From JAYZDP01 sp036337765 (GTDB lineage: Bacteria > Acidobacteriota > Thermoanaerobaculia > Multivoradales > Multivoraceae): a stretch of 34,802 bases of DNA. The position numbers and the translations under genes were made by a program. Each line of letters opens with the position of its first letter. Positions within the stretch are counted from its first letter, which is position 1. The stretch spans positions 1 through 34,802 of the forward strand of contig JAYZDP010000094.1 in NCBI GenBank assembly GCA_036337765.1, written 5' to 3'. Shown one piece after another: positions 27,412 through 34,510 of the stretch. The notes under the pieces were generated by a model. That model had not been told where the DNA came from and did not search any database. It saw only the letters and a program-made list of their open reading frames with translations.

Positions 27412-28143
27412 TCAGGCACTCTCCCTGGTTGCGGATCGCGATTCTTCGACAGGGTTGACCAGACCGTCTACCACCACGTCGGCAAGGACCTCGGCGAAAC
27501 GCTCGATCGAGAGACCGTGGCGAATGCGATCGTCGAAGAAAGCGCCACCTGAGTAGATCAGCGACGATAGCAGCCGAGCCCGGTCGACCTCGTCCTCTTC
27601 GCTGAGGGCTCCAGGGCCTGCAGCGGCGTGGATCAGGTGGCGGAAGAAGTCCTGGCGCTTCTCGATGATCTCGTCTCGCAGCGTCGCGTCCATCTCCTCG
27701 AGAACGAGGAGCACCTCACGGTCACCCTGCAACAGCTTGGACAGAATCGGCATTTCGTTGGCGAGGGTCAGGGTGAGTCGGATGAAGCCCTTGATGCGGT
27801 CGTGAGGCTCCAACTCCTTGTCCAAGACCGGTTTGAGGTGGAGGAGATAGCGCATCTTCTCTTCGGCGATCGCGTGCACTAGAATCTCTGCCTTGTTCTT
27901 GTAGTAGAGGTAGACCGTGCCTTTCGCGACGTGGGCTCTGCGAGCGATCTCGTCCACCGATACCTTTCGATAGCCGTGGATCGAGATCAGCTCCGTGGCC
28001 GCAGCGAGAATGCGGCGCCGCTTCGCCTGGCGAGCCTCGTCTTCGTCTGGCGACAGGAACTTCTCACCCTGCTCGAGAAGCGAGGAGTAGGTCCAGTCGT
28101 TGCTCCGAGTGGTCACGGTGACCATTTTGGTCGAGTTGGTCAT
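27412..28143 (-). CDS. TetR/AcrR-family transcriptional regulator
   Basis: A 243-residue repressor-like protein. The DNA-binding domain spans about 43-88: RRILAAATELISIHGYRKVS, VDEIARRAHVAKGTVYLYYK. The C-terminal ligand and dimer domain is unrelated to well-known members. An N-terminal extension of some 40 residues precedes the helix-turn-helix. The start is uncertain: ATG 28143, ATG 28125 and GTG 28116 are all in frame, and the palindromes at 28111-28132 overlap the first codons. As first gene of the exporter operon it probably represses the whole unit and itself, and perhaps the divergent gene at 28183, until a ligand of the transporter is present (inference). Confidence 0.92.
   Translation of the reverse strand: MTNSTKMVTVTTRSNDWTYSSLLEQGEKFLSPDEDEARQAKRRRILAAATELISIHGYRKVSVDEIARRAHVAKGTVYLYYKNKAEILVHAIAEEKMRYLLHLKPVLDKELEPHDRIKGFIRLTLTLANEMPILSKLLQGDREVLLVLEEMDATLRDEIIEKRQDFFRHLIHAAAGPGALSEEDEVDRARLLSSLIYSGGAFFDDRIRHGLSIERFAEVLADVVVDGLVNPVEESRSATRESA
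28111..28132. promoter_or_regulatory. Two overlapping palindromes, candidate TetR operator
   Basis: GGTCAC-G-GTGACC (28111-28123) is a perfect 6-1-6 palindrome and GACCA-TTT-TGGTC (28120-28132) a perfect 5-3-5 palindrome overlapping it. A further GGTCA half-site lies at 28138-28142. They lie at the start of tetR and next to the candidate promoter, as expected for an autoregulatory operator. Binding by this TetR is inferred from position only. Confidence 0.5.
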
Positions 28144-28151
28144 TTTGTCAA
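28124..28151 (-). promoter_or_regulatory. Candidate promoter of the tetR-exporter operon
   Basis: Minus-strand TTGACA (28146-28151) is a perfect -35 match; 16 nt further CAAAAT (28124-28129) matches 4 of 6 bases of the -10 consensus. The expected start site, near 28117, would lie within the palindromes and would favour a TetR start at or after 28116 rather than 28143. Confidence 0.4.
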
Positions 28152-28171
28152 GTCCGGAGCGCTGGTATCTT
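28145..28171 (+). promoter_or_regulatory. Possible divergent promoter of the PKD-like gene
   Basis: Plus-strand TTGTCA (28145-28150, 5 of 6 to the -35 consensus) and TATCTT (28166-28171) are separated by 15 nt, shorter than ideal. The -35 overlaps the opposing TTGACA, so both directions could be affected by one bound regulator. The ATG at 28183 would be nearly leaderless. Confidence 0.25.
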
Positions 28172-28182
28172 TTGGTCTCGCC

Positions 28183-28911
28183 ATGAGAAATATCATCAGT
28201 GTCGCCGTGGTCTTACTGTTCGCGGGCTCTGCCCTCGCGCAGTCGGGCCAACCTATCTACCCGTCCTATGAGGGCTTCGCACCGAACGAGGACGGCACCT
28301 TCACTCTGGCATTCGGCTACTACAACCCGAACACGGTGCCGGTCGAGATCGCCGCGGGCGAGGCCAACGGCTTCGACCCTGGACCCGACGACCGTGGGCA
28401 GACGACCCTGTTCCTGCCCGGCAGACACCGGAACGTCTGTTTCGTCGTCCTCGGTGAGGACTCTGCCGGCAAGAACCTTCGCTGGCGAGTGGAGTCGGCC
28501 GGGGAGATCGTTGCCACAACCGAGCGCGGCGGGCCGGATCCGCTCTATCTTCTCGAAGAGATCGGCGCGGCCTATCGATTGGCGCAGACCATCGACACGG
28601 CTTCAGCGCCCCGGGGTGTGTGTGTCAATACTCCTCCATCCGTGTTCGCATCCTCTTCGGTGTCGGCACAAGTTGGCGAACCGCTCCTGCTGCGGGCCCG
28701 CGTCGGCGACGACGGTCTACCTCGTGGCTCGTCGCTACGGATCGGCTGGTCGAAGGTCTCAGGACCGGGCGAGGTGACGTTCGACTCGCGCCAGGCCGCC
28801 AGCACGAGCGCCACTTTCGCCGCGCCCGGCCAGTACGAGCTGCAGATCGAGGCCACGGACGGGGCCGCATCCCAGGAGCGGACCGTGGTCGTGACCGTCA
28901 CCTCGCCCTAG
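28183..28911 (+). CDS. Secreted protein with C-terminal PKD/Ig-like domain
   Basis: A 242-residue exported protein with a clear signal peptide (NIISVAVVLLFAGSALAQ). The N-terminal region of about 120 residues (YPSYEGFAPNEDGTFTLAFG, YYNPNTVPVEIAAGEANGF) is a beta-rich domain I do not assign to a known enzyme. The C-terminal 90 residues (NTPPSVFASSSVSAQVGEPL, IGWSKVSGPGEVTFDSRQAA, FAAPGQYELQIEATDGAASQ) have the pattern of a PKD/REJ-like immunoglobulin fold. There is no catalytic signature. ATG 28183 lacks a clear ribosome site and may be leaderless. It is divergent from tetR and followed after 36 nt by the ArsC-like selenoprotein gene. Confidence 0.82.
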   Translation: MRNIISVAVVLLFAGSALAQSGQPIYPSYEGFAPNEDGTFTLAFGYYNPNTVPVEIAAGEANGFDPGPDDRGQTTLFLPGRHRNVCFVVLGEDSAGKNLRWRVESAGEIVATTERGGPDPLYLLEEIGAAYRLAQTIDTASAPRGVCVNTPPSVFASSSVSAQVGEPLLLRARVGDDGLPRGSSLRIGWSKVSGPGEVTFDSRQAASTSATFAAPGQYELQIEATDGAASQERTVVVTVTSP

Positions 28912-28947
28912 GGCACTAGAATCTTGGTCTCAAACGGAGGGAACTGT

Positions 28948-29301
28948 ATGGCCGCGAAGATCGACTGGTACTACTACCGCAACGGCTGAACGAGCTGTAC
29001 CCGAGCGTCCAAGTTCCTGGACGCACACGGCCTCGAGCCCGCCGACCGCACCCCCGCTTCGCGCAAGCTCGGCCACGACGATGCGGCCCAGCTGATCGCG
29101 GGGGCGCACCGCCTGGTGGTGGCGAAGGGCAAGAAGATCACCGAGTTCGAGTCGCCCTCCCCCGAGGACGAGGCAGCAGTGACCGCGATGCTCGGACCAA
29201 CCGGCAACCTGCGTGCGCCCACCCTACGGGTCGGAAAGACCCTTCTTGTCGGTTTCAACGAAGAGCGATACGCAGAGACGCTCCGAGTCTTGGGGCGCTA
29301 G
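28948..29301 (+). CDS. ArsC/Spx-like selenoprotein (UGA-Sec at residue 14, UxxC motif)
   Basis: From ATG 28948, with GGAGGG 6 nt upstream, the frame reads MAAKIDWYYYRNG, TGA at 28987-28989, then TSCTRASKFLDAHGLEPADR and on to TAG 29299-29301: 117 residues with U14-T-S-C17. This is the position of the redox Cys in ArsC/Spx/YffB thioredoxin-fold proteins (G-C-x-x-C after the first beta strand). The rest also fits: GHDDAAQLIAGAHRLVVAKG and NLRAPTLRVGKTLLVGFNEE (the cis-Pro loop and end of the fold). Conventional calling would start only at the internal ATG 29116 and lose the active site. A SECIS-like hairpin follows the UGA. The role is probably a thiol or selenol reductase; arsenate reduction is not shown, as no other ars genes are near. 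Confidence 0.92.
29001..29030 (+). promoter_or_regulatory. Candidate bacterial SECIS element of the ArsC-like gene
   Basis: The core stem GCGUCCA/UGGACGC (29005-29011 with 29018-29024) is a perfect 7-bp pairing with loop AGUUCC; CCG (29001-29003) and CGG (29028-29030) can extend it below an A/ACA internal loop. The loop begins 22 nt after the UGA and its second base is G (29013). This matches the bacterial SECIS layout and the element of the deiodinase-like gene, although the two sequences are unrelated. Confidence 0.75.
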
Positions 29302-29440
29302 CTATCGTTAACCGCGGAGCTTTTGGAAGAGGCCGAGGTGTGCTTGCATCGGACAGGTGGCTCTATGCAGACAGTCACCGAACGTTACAACGGCCCGGAG
29401 ACGGGCGCGGTACACTCGGCGGAAGAGAGTGAGGTTCATG

Positions 29441-30655
29441 ATGAGCAACGGGTCGAAGCGAGTACTGACGTTTGCCGTCGCGCTACTGCTGACGCGGCCC
29501 GCGTTCTCGGCCGAGGATGCCGAGCAGGTCACCTTCGCGGAGGACGTGGCTCCGATCTTCATGGAGCGCTGTGTCGACTGCCACCGACCCGGAGAGGCCG
29601 CTCCGATGTCGCTGCTGGGCTACAAAGACGCCAGGCCCTGGGCCAAGTCGATCAAGAAGGCGGTTTCGAGCCGCGAGATGCCGCCGTGGTTCGCCGATCC
29701 CGAGCACGGGGAATGGGCCAACGACACGTCACTCTCCGACCACGAGATCGCCACCATCGTGCGCTGGGTCGACCAGGGAGCTCCGAAGGGGGACCTGGCG
29801 AAGATGCCCCAGGCACCGACCTTCACGGTGGGCTGGCAGCTAGGCGAGCCGGACTACATCATCGAGCTGCCGGAGGTCTCGGTGCCCGCCGAGGGGCCGG
29901 ACGTGTTCCCGACGCCGATGCTGCCGCTCGACATTTCCGAGCGCCGATGGATCCGTGCCGTGGAAGTTCGGCCGGAGGATCGTTCGGTCAACCATCACGT
30001 CGTCCTCTTCATGACCCCTGGCCAGGCGACGGACCAAGAGGGCCGTTTCGACGTGCTTTCGGTGTGGGCGGCCGGTACGCAGCCGACCGTGTTTCCTGAC
30101 GGTACCGGGCGCTGGGTCTCACCGGGGCAGATCCTGGTGGGCAACCAGCACTACCATCCGAGCGGCGTCGCGGCCACCGACAAGACCCGGGTCGGCCTCT
30201 TCTTCGGAGAGGGGGAGCCGGAGTCGGAGATCAGCGCCATCATTGCCGGTGTTACCGACTTCTCGATTCCGGCGAACGCCTCGAACCATCTCTTGACTGC
30301 GACACACACGATCGAGCGCAGCGCCAACGTCGTCTCCTACTTTCCCCACATGCACATGCGGGGCAGGGACATGGCCTTCGTTGCGACCTACCCCGATGGA
30401 CGCAAGGAGACGCTCCTCGACGTGCCGGCCTACGATTTCGACTGGCAGCTCTTCTACTACCCGGAAGAGCCGAAGTACCTACCGGTGGGGACGGAGGTCG
30501 AGATCATCGCGCACTACGACAACTCGGTCGACAATCCCGACAACCCCGATCCGAATCGCGACGTCGGCTTCGGTCTGCAGTCGACCGACGAGATGATGTT
30601 CGGCGTTTTCGAGCTCATCGAGGTCGAGTCGGCCGGCGCGGGAGGCGCGGAGTAG
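29441..30655 (+). CDS. Cytochrome c-fused type II copper monooxygenase (PHM-like)
   Basis: A 404-residue exported protein: signal peptide (LTFAVALLLTRPAFSAE), a cytochrome c domain with CVDCH (C44, C47, H48) and a possible axial Met in SREMPPW (M80), then a copper type II ascorbate-dependent monooxygenase fold. Copper-ligand candidates are H185-H186 (SVNHHVV), H237 or H239 (QHYHP), H303 and H305 (PHMHMRG) and M385 (STDEMM), in the order of the two copper sites of peptidylglycine alpha-hydroxylating monooxygenase. Here the heme could supply electrons in place of ascorbate (inference). ATG 29441 has GAGG at 6 nt; ATG 29438 is the alternative. It is convergent with the DUF899 gene, one base apart. 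Confidence 0.88.
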   Translation: MSNGSKRVLTFAVALLLTRPAFSAEDAEQVTFAEDVAPIFMERCVDCHRPGEAAPMSLLGYKDARPWAKSIKKAVSSREMPPWFADPEHGEWANDTSLSDHEIATIVRWVDQGAPKGDLAKMPQAPTFTVGWQLGEPDYIIELPEVSVPAEGPDVFPTPMLPLDISERRWIRAVEVRPEDRSVNHHVVLFMTPGQATDQEGRFDVLSVWAAGTQPTVFPDGTGRWVSPGQILVGNQHYHPSGVAATDKTRVGLFFGEGEPESEISAIIAGVTDFSIPANASNHLLTATHTIERSANVVSYFPHMHMRGRDMAFVATYPDGRKETLLDVPAYDFDWQLFYYPEEPKYLPVGTEVEIIAHYDNSVDNPDNPDPNRDVGFGLQSTDEMMFGVFELIEVESAGAGGAE

Positions 30656-30656
30656 G

Positions 30657-31364
30657 TCAGTCCTCGTACGAGTCGTGCCTGCGGACCCAGGCCATGGGAT
30701 GGGGGAGGTCTCCCTCGTCGCGGCCCTTGGGCACCATATCGAGTAGGTGATAGGCGGCGTTGAGCCGATCCAGGCCACGGGCGTAGGTCGAGTAGGTGTG
30801 GAAGATCGCGCCATCTTCGTTCCTGTAGAAGACGCTCATGCCAGGAGACTCGAGGCCGTAGGGCCGGGTCTGGCGGTAGTTGTAGTAGGTCTTGCCCTGC
30901 TCCAGCTCTTCCGGGGTCGTGGTGACGTTGAAATCGCGGTTGAAATCGTTGTTCGCCGACGACACCCAGCGGAAGGTCCAGTTCATACGCTCGGAGTAGG
31001 CGCCGAGCTTGTCGATCGGCGCGATCGAGACCGCGGCCATCGACACGTCACGGTGATTGAGGTGAACGACCATCGGGTCCCAGCCGTCGGCCCAGAACGA
31101 GCAGTTGGGGCAGCCCTCGGTCCAGTCAGCCTGAAACATGAAGTGCTGAACGATGAGTTGGCTGTGCCCTTCGAAGAGCTCGCAGAGCCGGACCTCGCCG
31201 TCCGGTCCGTCGAAGACGTAGTCCTCGTCGACCTCCACGCAGGGCAACTCGCGTAGGTTGGCGGCGATCGCGTCGCGTTGGCGCTGGAACTCCTTCTCCT
31301 GGTCCAGCAGCGCCTTGCGCGCTTCGATCCACTCTTGCTTGGATACGACGTTCGCTGTCGGCAT
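30657..31364 (-). CDS. DUF899 thioredoxin-like protein
   Basis: A 235-residue member of the DUF899 family, which has a thioredoxin-like fold. Visible signatures are LFEGHSQLIVQHFMFQADWT, EGCPNCSFWADGWD with a C85-P-N-C88 pair, the SxxxxDF pattern in RWVSSANNDFNRDFNV and the end MSVFYRNEDGAIFHTYSTYA, RGLDRLNAAYHLLDMVPKGR. The biochemical function of the family is undefined; the CxxC suggests redox activity. AAGGAGATC precedes the ATG. It lies between two copper monooxygenase paralogues and close to the ArsC-like selenoprotein. The 105-nt gap to the next gene (31365-31469) holds nothing I recognise. Confidence 0.92.
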   Translation of the reverse strand: MPTANVVSKQEWIEARKALLDQEKEFQRQRDAIAANLRELPCVEVDEDYVFDGPDGEVRLCELFEGHSQLIVQHFMFQADWTEGCPNCSFWADGWDPMVVHLNHRDVSMAAVSIAPIDKLGAYSERMNWTFRWVSSANNDFNRDFNVTTTPEELEQGKTYYNYRQTRPYGLESPGMSVFYRNEDGAIFHTYSTYARGLDRLNAAYHLLDMVPKGRDEGDLPHPMAWVRRHDSYED

Positions 31365-31469
31365 GGCGATCTCCTTCGTTGAAACCCGGTCGAGGGCTTG
31401 CGCCGGGCCGATTCCCTGCCTGTTAGACGAATCAGCGCGCTCTGTATCGACCCGTGCCGCGACTATGAG

Positions 31470-32819
31470 CTAGCGGCCGCCGGTGGCGGGCGTGGCGCTC
31501 GCAGCGAGGTGATCCTCGTACTGCTCGTCGGTAAGGTAGACGTAGTTCGTCCAGCCGATCGCCATATCGTCGATAGTGCGAGCTCCCCAACCGACCCAGG
31601 CCGATGGATCCGGATTGTGGCGATTGTCAACCGAGTTGTCGTGCCAGGAGGTGACGTGGAGGACCGTGCCGGCGGGGAAGACCGGCGGGACTTTGTAGGG
31701 GTAGGCGACCTGCCAATTGAAGTCGTAGTTGCTGATCAGGGTCAGCGCCTCGCGGCGGCCGTCGAGATGGATCGCCTCGAACGCCATCGCCTTGCCCCGG
31801 TAGTGCATATGGGCCTGGAAGCTGATGAGCTTGGTCGGCTTGGGCAGCACCCGGTAGCCGTCGTGACGCGCGTTGGGCTCGTGTGGCGGGATGTTCAGCT
31901 CGTTCTGCCTGCCGTCCATAGAGGGGAGCCCGGCGAAGATGCGCGTCGAGATGATGCGGCTTGGCGGCACGTAGCCTTTGGGGTAGAAGCCGAATCCTAC
32001 TCGCAGCCGGTCCCGGATCTCGTCGCCGACGGAGTGATAGTGGGGGCTGAAACGGATCTTGGCGCCCGCCATCAAAATCTTGCCGGTGCCGTCGCGGTAT
32101 ACGTCGCCGGTGTTGCCGACGGCATACTCGATGAGCAGCGACCCGAGCTTGTTGCCCTCGCGATCCACCCGGTTCGGGTCGTCGTCGCCCTCGACGCGGT
32201 CCTCGCCGATGTAATCGGCGTCATCCTGGATGGCGTAGACAATAACGTGGTGCACGCTTCGCCGACCTGCCACTGAGGGCTTGACTTCGATCCAGCGGAT
32301 GTAGCGCTGTTCTTCGAGCCCGCTGTCCGCAACGAAGCTGGTGAAGAGGTCTGGGCCGGTGGCCGGAACGACCATTTCCTCTTCCATCTCGACTACGAGG
32401 TCCGGCTCGCCGTACTCCCAGTCCTCGGTGTCGGGCCAGTGGATCGGTTCGGGCAGACGGGCGCGGTCTCCCATAGGTGCACCGGAGTCCACCCAGTCGA
32501 CAACGGTTGCGATCTCGGCATCCGAGAGCGACGGATCGGGATCGTACTCGCCGATCGTGCGGTCGATGTGCCAGGGCGGCATCTCGCGGCTGGCGACGCG
32601 CTTTTTGATCGCGCGCGCCCAGGGTCGTGACTGCTCCCAGGTCAGAAGGGACATCGGAGCCGCGGTGCCGGGTCGGTGGCAGCGCTCGCAGGAGCGCTGG
32701 AAGATCGGTGCTACGTCGGTGGCGTAGGTGACCTCCTCGGTCCGGTCGTCGGCTGCCGTTGCAGGTACGGCCACGCCAATGGCAAGAAGGCCGGCGCAGA
32801 GGATCGATAGGGCTCGCAT
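31470..32819 (-). CDS. Cytochrome c-fused type II copper monooxygenase (PHM-like), second paralogue
   Basis: A 449-residue paralogue of the gene at 29441: signal peptide (LSILCAGLLAIGVAVPATAA), CERCH (C44, C47, H48), SREMPPW (M80), then copper-ligand candidates H190-H191 (SVHHVIV), H260 or H262 (SPHYHS), H337 and H339 (QAHMHYRG) and M419 (TIDDMAIG). The heme motifs stand at exactly the same residue numbers as in the paralogue; the extra 45 residues lie mostly between copper-ligand segments, including an acidic insert near 198-224. ATG 32819 follows GGGAGG at 5 nt; GTG 32825 is too close. The substrate may differ from that of the paralogue. Upstream 32820-32892 contains a small inverted repeat (GCGGT/ACCGC, 32833-32846) and no gene. 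Confidence 0.88.
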   Translation of the reverse strand: MRALSILCAGLLAIGVAVPATAADDRTEEVTYATDVAPIFQRSCERCHRPGTAAPMSLLTWEQSRPWARAIKKRVASREMPPWHIDRTIGEYDPDPSLSDAEIATVVDWVDSGAPMGDRARLPEPIHWPDTEDWEYGEPDLVVEMEEEMVVPATGPDLFTSFVADSGLEEQRYIRWIEVKPSVAGRRSVHHVIVYAIQDDADYIGEDRVEGDDDPNRVDREGNKLGSLLIEYAVGNTGDVYRDGTGKILMAGAKIRFSPHYHSVGDEIRDRLRVGFGFYPKGYVPPSRIISTRIFAGLPSMDGRQNELNIPPHEPNARHDGYRVLPKPTKLISFQAHMHYRGKAMAFEAIHLDGRREALTLISNYDFNWQVAYPYKVPPVFPAGTVLHVTSWHDNSVDNRHNPDPSAWVGWGARTIDDMAIGWTNYVYLTDEQYEDHLAASATPATGGR

Positions 32820-32892
32820 ATGCACCTCCCGGGCGGTTTTGACCGCAGCGAATCTGGACCGGATCAGCCTAGCACCCCCGGTCAGTCGGACG

Positions 32893-33941
32893 TCAGCCGG
32901 GCGCCGTGCCGAGCTCCGCGCGCAGCCGCACGGCTAGCGACGCTACCTCTTCGGCCCGCAGGCAGGTTGGGTCGACGAGCAGCCTTCCCTCATGCAGCTC
33001 GCCGTGGCCGACGTGAAAGGAGGGGCTGTTTCGCCGCAGATCGGCGCACGCCGCGAAGGCCCGCTCCGCGCTCGAGAGCTGGATGGAGAGTAGAGGTGCG
33101 ACCTCCAGACCGCGCTGGCGTATCTACGCGGCCCCGTGCGGCAGGCCAAGTGTCTCGGAGATCTCGTCGAGCCAACGAGTCTGTCCGACGATCTCGGCTT
33201 GCCAGTCGGCTTCCAAGAACAACTCGAGCGCTTTGAGCAGTGCCGCGACGTTCTCCTTCGCTACCTTGAACCCCCGGCCGAGCCCCTGACGCGGAATTCC
33301 GGCAAGGCTCTCGGCTTCTGGAAGGCTGGCCGGCGGCTCCCACAGCCGCAGGTGATCGTCCATATCGAGCATCCGCAACGCCGCCGCGCCGACCAGGTCG
33401 CGCCGCCCGCAGAGAATGCCCGTCGACTGCGGTCCGCCGATCGCCTTGCCGCCGCTGAAACAGACCAGGTCGGCTCCAGTCGCGGGCACATCATGTAGGT
33501 TGGCGCGCGGGGCAGCTGAGCCGAGGCGTCTAGCAGCACCGGCAGATTGCGGGCCTGGGCTACCTCGACCACATCCCGAAGTGCCGGCCGCGCGGATGCA
33601 GTGGTTGTAGCCGCTGCGCTGCTCTCGGCGATGCGCTCTTCGGCCGCTGCCTGCAGCTCCTGCAGGTAGACCGCGTCGTCGACGGCCTCGAGCCAGGCCT
33701 GTCGGCCACGCGCGGCCGGATCCGATACACGCAGCGATCGTCGCGGAGAGAAGGTGTGCCACTCGCTCGACCTCCAGGTCGTCCCCGACCGAGTGGGTTT
33801 CAACCACTTCGGTGTTGTTGTCGACGACCTCGACGAAGCGAAGCGCCGTCTTGCCGAGCTTGGAGCCACGGTTCACTTCGAGCCCGACTAGGAGCCGGGG
33901 CGGCGGGCCTACTTCTGAGATCCGGACAGGTACGAGGTCGA
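32893..33941 (-). pseudogene. SelA-fold PLP enzyme (D-glucosaminate-6-phosphate lyase-like), broken
   Basis: Core homology is clear: VVEVAQARNLPVLLDASAQL, then GADLVCFSGGKAIGGPQSTG with the PLP lysine, ILCGRRDLVGAAAL, WEPP, GRGFKVAKENVAALLKALEL and, near the end, SPSFHVGHGELHEGRLLVDP. This is the SelA-like family close to D-glucosaminate-6-phosphate ammonia-lyase. The gene is broken by a frame change near 33715-33730, a second one near 33501-33508 (repaired by one added base) and TAG at 33124-33126 (in-frame homology continues to TGA 32893-32895). The N-terminal part (GLEVNRGSKLGKTALRFVEV, DNNTEVVETHSVGDDLEV) has good codon use, but I cannot align it to the family, and no start codon is evident; the upper boundary is approximate. 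Confidence 0.7.
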
Positions 33942-33944
33942 GTT

Positions 33945-33962
33945 GGTCGAGTATCCTCGACC
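33945..33962. promoter_or_regulatory. Perfect palindrome just upstream of the FMN reductase start
   Basis: GGTCGAG-TATC-CTCGACC is a perfect 7-bp inverted repeat with a 4-base spacer, ending 3 nt before ATG 33966. It occupies the place of the ribosome-binding site. It could be an operator (7-4-7) or an RNA hairpin that limits initiation. No regulator gene is adjacent. Confidence 0.4.
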
Positions 33963-33965
33963 GTC

Positions 33966-34493
33966 ATGAGTAGCCACCTGGTCGTCTCCTGCAGCCTGCG
34001 GGAGGCTTCGCGCAGTGCGATTCTGGCCCGGCGGCTGGTGGACGAGCTGCGCCAGGACGGCCGTCAGGTCGAGGAGATTGACCTGCGACGGCTCGAGCTG
34101 CCGATGTGCGACGACGGCGAGTGCTACCACCACCCGAACGTTGTAGAGCTTCGAGCAGCGATCGAAAGCGCGGCGACGGTCACCATCGCGACCCCGATCT
34201 ACAACTTCGAGGTCGGCGGTGCGACTCGTAACCTGGTCGCCGTCAGCGGCAACGTTTGGAACGGGAAGATCGTCGGCCTTCTCTGCGCCGCGGGGGGTGC
34301 CGCGTCGTACATGGCGGTCATGGGCCTCGCCAACTCTTTGATGCTCGACTTTTGCTGCCTGATCGTGCCCCGTTTCGTCTATGGAACCCGCAACTCGTTC
34401 GACGGCGACGAGATCACCGACGATCGGCTGAGCCAGCGCCTGGTGGAGCTCGCAGGCGAGCTCGAGCGGCTCGCCACGGCACTGGCCACCTAG
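33966..34493 (+). CDS. NAD(P)H-dependent FMN reductase-like flavoprotein
   Basis: A 175-residue flavodoxin-fold protein. The phosphate-binding loop is SCSLREASRSAILARRL after the first strand, and the flavin-contact TPIYNFEVGGATRNLVAVSG and LLCAAGGAASYMAVMGLAN follow the family. Such enzymes reduce free FMN, quinones or metals. It is close to the usual length (about 180). There is no visible Shine-Dalgarno; instead the perfect palindrome at 33945-33962 ends just before the ATG. It is divergent from the broken PLP gene and followed after 17 nt by glpD. Confidence 0.88.
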   Translation: MSSHLVVSCSLREASRSAILARRLVDELRQDGRQVEEIDLRRLELPMCDDGECYHHPNVVELRAAIESAATVTIATPIYNFEVGGATRNLVAVSGNVWNGKIVGLLCAAGGAASYMAVMGLANSLMLDFCCLIVPRFVYGTRNSFDGDEITDDRLSQRLVELAGELERLATALAT

Positions 34494-34510
34494 CGAGCCG
34501 CCGTCTAGCC

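Noticed and set aside
32833..32846. Inverted repeat GCGGT/ACCGC as a transcription terminator
   Set aside because: The stem is only 5 bp and there is no convincing U-run at a gene end; it lies just upstream of a start codon.
32893..33941. The SelA-fold gene as the genuine selenocysteine synthase serving the two selenoproteins
   Set aside because: Its motifs (FSGGKAIGGPQSTG, C-terminal FHVGHGELHEGRLLVDP) fit the glucosaminate-phosphate lyase-like branch, and it is broken in several places.
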